Source of the DNA: Selaginella moellendorffii
Lineage: Eukaryota > Streptophyta > Lycopodiopsida > Selaginellales > Selaginellaceae
Direction of reading: 5' to 3'
Length of the DNA: 64,000 nt
NCBI RefSeq assembly: GCF_000143415.4
Contig: NW_003314287.1
Span: 1,900,400 to 1,964,399, forward strand
Translations under genes and position numbers: made by a program
Notes under the pieces: model-generated
The model's database searches: none
Told to the model about the DNA's origin: nothing
The model's input: only the letters and a program-made list of their open reading frames with translations
Part shown: positions 57,943 through 64,000 of the stretch, piece by piece
How the letters are laid out: each line of letters begins with the position of its first letter
How positions within the stretch are numbered: position 1 is the first letter of the stretch

Positions 57943-58974
57943 GATAGAGCCTCGCCGTATTGAGCACGGGTGCCACGGTGGTGAATGATATTAAACACAA
58001 CTCGAGCCGGTGTATTTTGACAAGCTTTTTGTTTTGTGATGGAATAAGTCGTATCCATTTCATGTGGTGAAAGTCGGCAATGGCACACAAGTTCAAACAT
58101 TTCACCCTCAAAAGAACCATATCTCACAACTTCCAAATCTCACAAGAGATCAAGCTTGTCATGACGCAAAAAAAAGTCAAGTACCGCTCAAATGCATCCT
58201 GTGACTTTGGACAAGTTTTTCTAATCACTCCCTTTCTGCCACCAAAGCATCCTGCCTGTTACAATTTTTTTTGCTGGCTAATGCCTCCACAGCCCAAAAA
58301 CCTTGCGAATAAGACATTATAACTTTCGAGGAGAAAGCCTCCTCCTGGATCTTCACCTAAAGAGGAAGTATTTTGAGACTAATTAATAGAAAAATATTAT
58401 ACTTCATCTAGATATTTTCTTATAGTTTATTTCTACATTATTTAAAATATCATAAAAATCTTATAAAAACAGAGAAAATTAATTTTTCATATTAAAGCTA
58501 GTTAGTCCAACACAAAATAATAATGTTTTAGAACTTAAAACATACTTAAATAAAATTTAACATGTATTTAATAACAATTTATCTTTTTTAATACTAAGTG
58601 GTGTAAATTATTATTATATTATATAAATATAATATAAATTTTAAAATATATAAATTAAATTATTATTTCCATAAATATATAATAAATTTTTTATCATTTT
58701 TCTGTCTAAAATTACATTTCATAATATTATTATTAAAAATACTAATAAAAATTAGTCAAAATAATAGTCAAAGATAAAAAACTATAATTTGAAATCATAT
58801 ACTATCAATTTTAGATTACTTTGTTATAAGGATAACATCTAGATACAATGTCAACCCAGCTTAACAAGAGCTTCACACTCCCCTTCGATTTTGTCAATTT
58901 AAAAATTAAAAGTATATAAGTAATTTTGATTATGCCAATTTTATAATCTTGGATGACTTCTTATCTGTGTCACA
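57943..58974. other. Upstream flank and AT-rich DNA, duplicate of 27047-28139
   Basis: Follows copy 1 with deletions of a few to about 60 bp (for example around 58345). No gene. Confidence 0.6.
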
Positions 58975-59904
58975 TATGGTTTTCACCCTTGACCCTATGG
59001 TGATTTATTATAGAATAACCACAAAACAAAATATAAACTTTAAATGCATGGGCCAAGGATATTGGAGTGGAACTTGAGTTTTAGGGCTCTAGCCATTAAA
59101 TGAAGGAATAGAGTTAAACTCTCAATCATACAACCAAAGAATGAAAGAATTAAAGTATGAAATGATTTTTAAACATATAGTTTAAGGAGTGAAAAGACAG
59201 AAGTATAACGTGATATTAAAATGGTCCTTAAACATCTATCATCCCAATGTTAGAGTTGGCATGCAAAACAAGAGTTTAGTGTTATTTTAGCATATTGGTG
59301 GTTTAATGTGAGGATATAATATTCCACCAACTAAGATGGTATGGATCTTGGGCTTAAACTCAAGTTAAATGCAAAACAAAGATAAATATACAAGTGGAGA
59401 GTTAAATTATACCTCAAATTAATCAGCCATACCCAACATACTCATTATCCCTACTATATATTCCCCTCCTCCCACATCTATATGAAAGTACACTTTGAAC
59501 TTTCACCCCAATCCCATGAACAAAAACTTACTAAATATGAAATGATGTTAAATTACAAATTTGAATATGGGAATAACACTATTGTATTCAAGACAATTTC
59601 CACATTTTACAAATATACCTTACTTGCTAATTTAGACACTTTCAAACAAAACTAACATATGGGAAATGATAAGGTGTCTTGTTAGATATAATAAGTTATT
59701 ACATAAAGAATATTGAAAGACAAATCTCAATATCATAAGGGTTCCCAACACTAACAAGTGCAAGCTAGCCTGAGTATGCTCAACAAGTAACATATAAGAG
59801 TTTCTACTTTATATTTATTCAGCATAAGTAAATACATGATGACTAATTTCTCCACTAATTTGGGTAGAGATTGAATAAAGTCTAAAAATACCAGTTTTTA
59901 GATA
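58975..59904 (+). repeat. Dispersed repeat R1, copy 3
   Basis: Matches 28140-28930 as part of the segmental duplication, and 51300-52680 by family. It shows the empty site of the TRIM solo LTR (ccaactaagatggtatgg, about 59327-59345). Confidence 0.62.
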
Positions 59905-60372
59905 AAAAACATCACTATATTTATGGAGTACACTAATTTAACAAAAAATAAAGAGTATACAATTGCAATTTAAAGCATTCTTTTTATACATGAGGAAAGT
60001 ATATGCTCCTTGTAACCACATATATTATATCTTTATCAACACCTTGCACTAAGCTCCTAAAATATATACACCAAGAAAGCTTTATTATTTATGGGTTGTA
60101 AAAGACTTTTGGAGCTAATTAAATTTTTCAAGACTATTAATGTTTATTCATATAAACATTTATACTTTATATAAACATAAATAAATCTTGTTAAATTTTA
60201 AGTTCTCACTTATGACATATAGTACATGTATTAATCTCTGGCAAACATTTTTTACCAAAAGCTTCTTATTTGTATAAAGTGTAAACAATTGTTAAAGTAT
60301 GATATGTTTGCCATGAATCTAATTTTTTTCAATTTATAATTTTTGTAGAAAACTAAACAGAAAATTGAGCTT
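59905..60372. repeat. Duplicate of 32640-33190
   Basis: AT-rich, no gene. The 3.7 kb that separates its partner from R1 in unit 1 is absent here. Confidence 0.75.
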
Positions 60373-60929
60373 CCATACTCGGGTGGGACATCAACATGGG
60401 GAAGCAGTGGGAACAACCTTTGGCCATCATAGAAACAGCATTCTCCATCACTGATACAAGGCTCAGTTTCAGTCTCAGGGCAGTAGTCAGCAAAAAGTGG
60501 GACATGTTATTCATGTAGAGGTCTGTGGATTCTGACTTGGAGTGTGAGATCCCATTTGGAACCAAGTCTCGTCAAAGTTTGTCTACACATTCCCAGCTCA
60601 CTACTTCTCTAGGGACTTGCTGGAGGACTCAAGCTTTGCATTTGACCTTTTTGAAAATTCAGCAACATATCTTGTGTAAGCTTGACCAGCCAGACCTCGA
60701 ATCTCCACTTATGGATCTGGCTCTATACCGCACCATCTGTACTTGCAAGAAACAGGAGAGTGATCGATGCAAAGTAATCAGGTGTTGCTTGTGACATTGT
60801 AAGGTTTCGTTGTGAGTGTGTTGGAGTAAGCTCCCAGGGGTAGCTCTTGTACCCCTGGTTTTTTACAACTGCAATCAAGACATCAATGAACACCTAAGCA
60901 GTGTTGCCAAACCGAGCTTTACATACATC
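60373..60929. repeat. Divergent copy of the 10170-10640 segment
   Basis: Matches the upstream segment of the PD-(D/E)XK-like gene ('gggtgggacatcaac', 'ctctagggacttgctggaggactca', 'tgtgacattgta'). Some stretches are not shared. No coding frame is conserved between the copies. Confidence 0.6.
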
Positions 60930-61411
60930 ATAATGAATCAATCACTCAAGAACCAGCAGCATTCTCGGCCTTATTCATTTCCTTTCTGAATTTTGTTCGC
61001 CACTCATTACAAATATGTCCAAATCATCGAATTTGGGAATACATGTGTCACAATCTAAATGCTGTATAGGCTCCAACGGTAACAGTAGTCACGATTGCAA
61101 ACGAGCTTTCAAATTCGTAAGCCAAAATGCTTGCAACCATTGAAATCTGACAATGGGTGTTGAGCTAGAACATCTTTACAATGAAGTGTACCTCCAGAAA
61201 AGTGGGCACCACATTGATAACCATAGATATTTATGGCTCTTGTGCCTCATCAATACTTCCAGTCTATCGGCATAAGTCGAAGTTAAGGTCCAGGTTGTGA
61301 ATATGTAAATTTAAGCAGACATGCCTGGTGCTCCCTGACCAGCTTTATCAAAGACTATTAAGAGGCTCTACACCAAATACATTTCAATACATCAGTGTCA
61401 CAGGATTCAGC
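60930..61411 (-). pseudogene. ABC transporter middle exons, interrupted by a LINE
   Basis: Matches 5480-6065 of the intact gene: the exon with AENAAG-type sequence (about 60955-61000), the next with FLEV-like sequence, and 'acatttcaatacatcagtgtcacag'. Deletions of 10-60 bp remove parts of each exon. It ends at about 61411, where LINE sequence starts inside an ABC intron. Confidence 0.78.
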
Positions 61412-63881
61412 AATACTATCCTTTCACTATCCAAAACCATTCCACGGTGGAAGAATTCTGGAGACAAGGACAACATGGAATCCAGATAGGTTTCCAGGTG
61501 GATTTCCTGGTCTGCATCCTACAACAAGCCACAAAACCATTGCAGCACGGCTTACCAGTCAAACCCCAGTGGAACGAGGAGTGCCATCGGCAGCATACAA
61601 GCAAGCCAGACAAAGGGGACACCCAGCAGCACAGTCTCTACTTCGGAAAATGGCCAGGGCACAGAGCTTGCTTCCACACTAAATGTTTTAATGCACAGGT
61701 GAGGCGTAAACTTTCCAAAGCTTACCATATTTTCTGTAAGCACCGCCTACCAGTGATCATCGAGGACATCATTCTCTACGTTCAACATATTCGCCACCTG
61801 TATGAGGTAGGAAGCTCAGAGTTTGAACATTTCCAGTGGGAAGGGACGCTCCAAGTCACCACAGAGCAGATGAATGCAGCGATCCAGTCTCTCCCACGCA
61901 AGAAGGCTGCTGATGTCTATGAATTCACAGCCAAGCTATTGCAAGCTCTTGACCCCAACTGATTGGCCCCCATCCTCTACCAACTTTTCCACGAAATCTT
62001 CCAACATGGTTTTCCACAGACTTGGAACATCAATAGAGTTGTACCAATTTATAAGGCGGGAGATCCAGCACTACCCTCCAACTATAGTACTGTAATGATC
62101 TCAACAATCTTTGCGAAGCTTCTGGCCAAAGTGGTGAAGCAGCATCTCGTGAGCTGGACGGAAGACAAACAATGCAGAGCAAGAGGGCAGGCAGGGCTCC
62201 ACCCACATTATAGTTGCATCAACCACTTGGTGATGCTGCAAGTAGCCCTAGACAAACTGAGTGCACATCCGCAGACCTCAGTTTATCCATGCTACGTCGA
62301 CATAGTAAAGCCTTTGACAAGGTATCAAGAAGGAGACTATTCACATGACTTCATGAGCTAAATGTCCCACCGGAGCTCATCAAGCTCATTCAGAGGCTCT
62401 ACAAAAACGTGAAAGCGGACATTCTACAGCATACTCAAATTGACTGTGACAGTCCAACAAAGTTGCCCCCTCTCTTTTTGGCCTATTCATTGATGGGCTG
62501 GAAACGCTCATGGGAGGGTGCACTGCCTCCTTGATCGTGCTTGCTGGGATGATTCTGCAGCTGCTCATATATGCAGAAGACCTCTTTCTATTGGCCCCCT
62601 TGTGGCTGGAACTTCAACACCAACTAGACGTCTTGGCACAATTCTGTGACTCTATGGGCCTTACTGTCAACATGAGTAAGATGAAGACGATCCCAGACAC
62701 AGCAAGCAAATTCCACTACAAATGGAAATGGAATGAGCACACGGAAAAATATAAGTACCTAGGATACACCCTCCCATGGAAAACTGGAGTAGAGGAGCGG
62801 GCTAGTGCACTCCTCCAATCAGATTGCCATAAAGCCAACGTATATAGGTGGGGTGTCAAACACACTGATTACATGACAAAAGTAACAGCAATGGCCTTGT
62901 ATGGAGCAGAAAGGTCCAGGACTAAACAAGACTGTGTGGGACAACCTTGAGCCAATCAATAAGTGTTTCATCTCAGCAGAATTTAAGGTATACAAGGCCA
63001 TGGTTCTGGAGACAGGCTTACTCCTAATGGAGATTCTTGCTTGGAGATGTTGATGTATGTGCAAAGTGCATACTTTCTCTACAGGCAGAAACTTGGAAAT
63101 GTGACAATCACTAAATCACAACACATGGCCCAAGCTCTTGGAAAAGGTTGGTGGCACACTCTTGAGGTATGGACAGCTACCCTCAGTCATGACCTCTCCA
63201 CTTTGATGACAGAATTGTTTGAACAATTGGAGTTTCGGACCTGGCAATTTCCTCAATGTTGGTATGACGTTTGGATGAAGGATAGTGTCTTTTTTGGAAT
63301 TTATGTGAACACCATCAACCCAAAGCACTAATTCGGTTTCACAATTTACAATTACCTCACCCCTTGCAATCGGAGAATCCTGGTCAGCTACAGAACAAGG
63401 TGTCACAGATTGATAATAGAACTTGGACGTCATTTGAGACTGATGTTGCCACGTGATATCCACCTCTGCCCCATATGTTATGAAGAAGTTAAAGACATGG
63501 AGCATGTGGTCAACATGTGCTCAACCTATGCTCCACTATGCTAACCACAGGTCAGATCTACATGTAATTCTTATAGGCAAACATTGAATTTCTATGAGAA
63601 ATGGAGATCAAGTGCCAATCCTTAATCATTGACACCTGCTTGTGATCATACTGCAGTTGAGTTGGAAGTGAAACAAGGGTGACAACACTTCTCACTGCAA
63701 ATGCTGACAGCTATGTGAAGATTGTGCTGAGGTTTCAACCCAAGAGGCATCAGGAGGGGCAACAGGCAGATCGGTGAAACGAATGGCTCATGAGATCATC
63801 AAAATAGCTTACTATAATCCGTCAGTCTTGGTGGGCACTGCAAGACCCTATAAACAGTTAATGAATGAATGAATGAATACT
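61412..63881 (+). mobile_element. 5'-truncated LINE (non-LTR retrotransposon) with RT and C-terminal CCHC zinc knuckle
   Basis: Fragments of an ORF2 protein lie in order: the RT lead-in (VTTEQMNAAIQSLPRKKAAD), NRVVPIYKAGDPALPSNY, FAKLLAKVVKQHL and the RT active site YAED at 62580-62591 (usually Y/FADD). Then LGLTVN-like sequence, and a C-terminal zinc knuckle LCPICYEEVKDMEHVVNMC at about 63465-63520. The 3' end is a GAAT repeat (about 63863-63881), typical of LINE tails. Stops and frameshifts (for example after 61959 and at 62361) make it inactive. No endonuclease domain is seen, so it is truncated at the 5' end. Confidence 0.85.
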
Positions 63882-64000
63882 TACCATTACATGTGGATGC
63901 TCCTGCTTGAGGAAGACCATAACCGATAAGCACAGAGACTGGAGAAGCATAAGCCATAGAAGCCAGAGTCGCTTCTTGTGACACTCCCGTTGCAGCATCC
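63882..64000 (-). pseudogene. ABC transporter 5' exon fragment, third unit, running off the window
   Basis: Minus-strand [20 protein letters not shown] matches residues near the start of the transmembrane domain of the gene at 3688-6813, and a splice donor (tacttac) is kept at about 63879-63886. It would continue past the window, presumably into a further copy of the ABC-ADH segment. Confidence 0.75.

Overview
The window looks like nuclear DNA of a plant with a compact genome. Its genes have many exons and very short introns (about 50-70 nt), and the families are typical of land plants: a BAHD acyltransferase, class III peroxidases, an ATM/ABCB25-type ABC half-transporter, and PBS-bearing Ty3/gypsy and TRIM retrotransposons. 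The intron size and the mix of families suggest a lycophyte such as Selaginella; this is an inference, not proven. No RNA gene, CRISPR array or bacterial feature was seen.

The gene-dense left end (0.5-10 kb) holds five genes: a clavaminate synthase-like dioxygenase (minus, apparently frame-broken), an intact BAHD acyltransferase (plus), a mitochondrial ABC half-transporter (minus), a zinc alcohol dehydrogenase (minus), and an intronless gene for a protein I tentatively assign to a PD-(D/E)XK-like fold (minus). Beyond 10 kb the only intact-looking genes are two nearly identical class III peroxidases at 25.9-27.0 kb and 56.8-57.9 kb.

The dominant structure is a decayed tandem segmental duplication with a period of about 27-31 kb. 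Unit 1 runs from the ABC/ADH/PD-(D/E)XK genes (6-11 kb) through a 9.2 kb Gypsy insertion, a Gypsy-A fragment, a chimeric ABC-plus-peroxidase pseudogene, a peroxidase gene and AT-rich DNA to a LINE tail (34.0 kb). Unit 2 repeats that order (ABC, ADH and PD-(D/E)XK pseudogenes at 34.0-36.8 kb, then peroxidase at 56.8 kb and LINE at 61.4-63.9 kb). A third unit begins with ABC sequence at 63.9 kb and leaves the window. Comparing the units gives empty sites that date several insertions.

Mobile DNA fills most of the rest. There are four distinguishable Ty3/gypsy families (A to D, all inactivated, one nested inside another), a 5'-truncated LINE, a complete 593 bp TRIM with primer-binding site and 5 bp TSD plus a matching solo LTR, a second TRIM-like family with TGTAGYGCA ends, and an 845 bp element with TG...CA ends, an 18 bp terminal inverted repeat and a 5 bp TSD. 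There is one 100 bp assembly gap (41770-41869). Long poly-C tracts and near-identical repeats make assembly error a real possibility between 41 and 52 kb.
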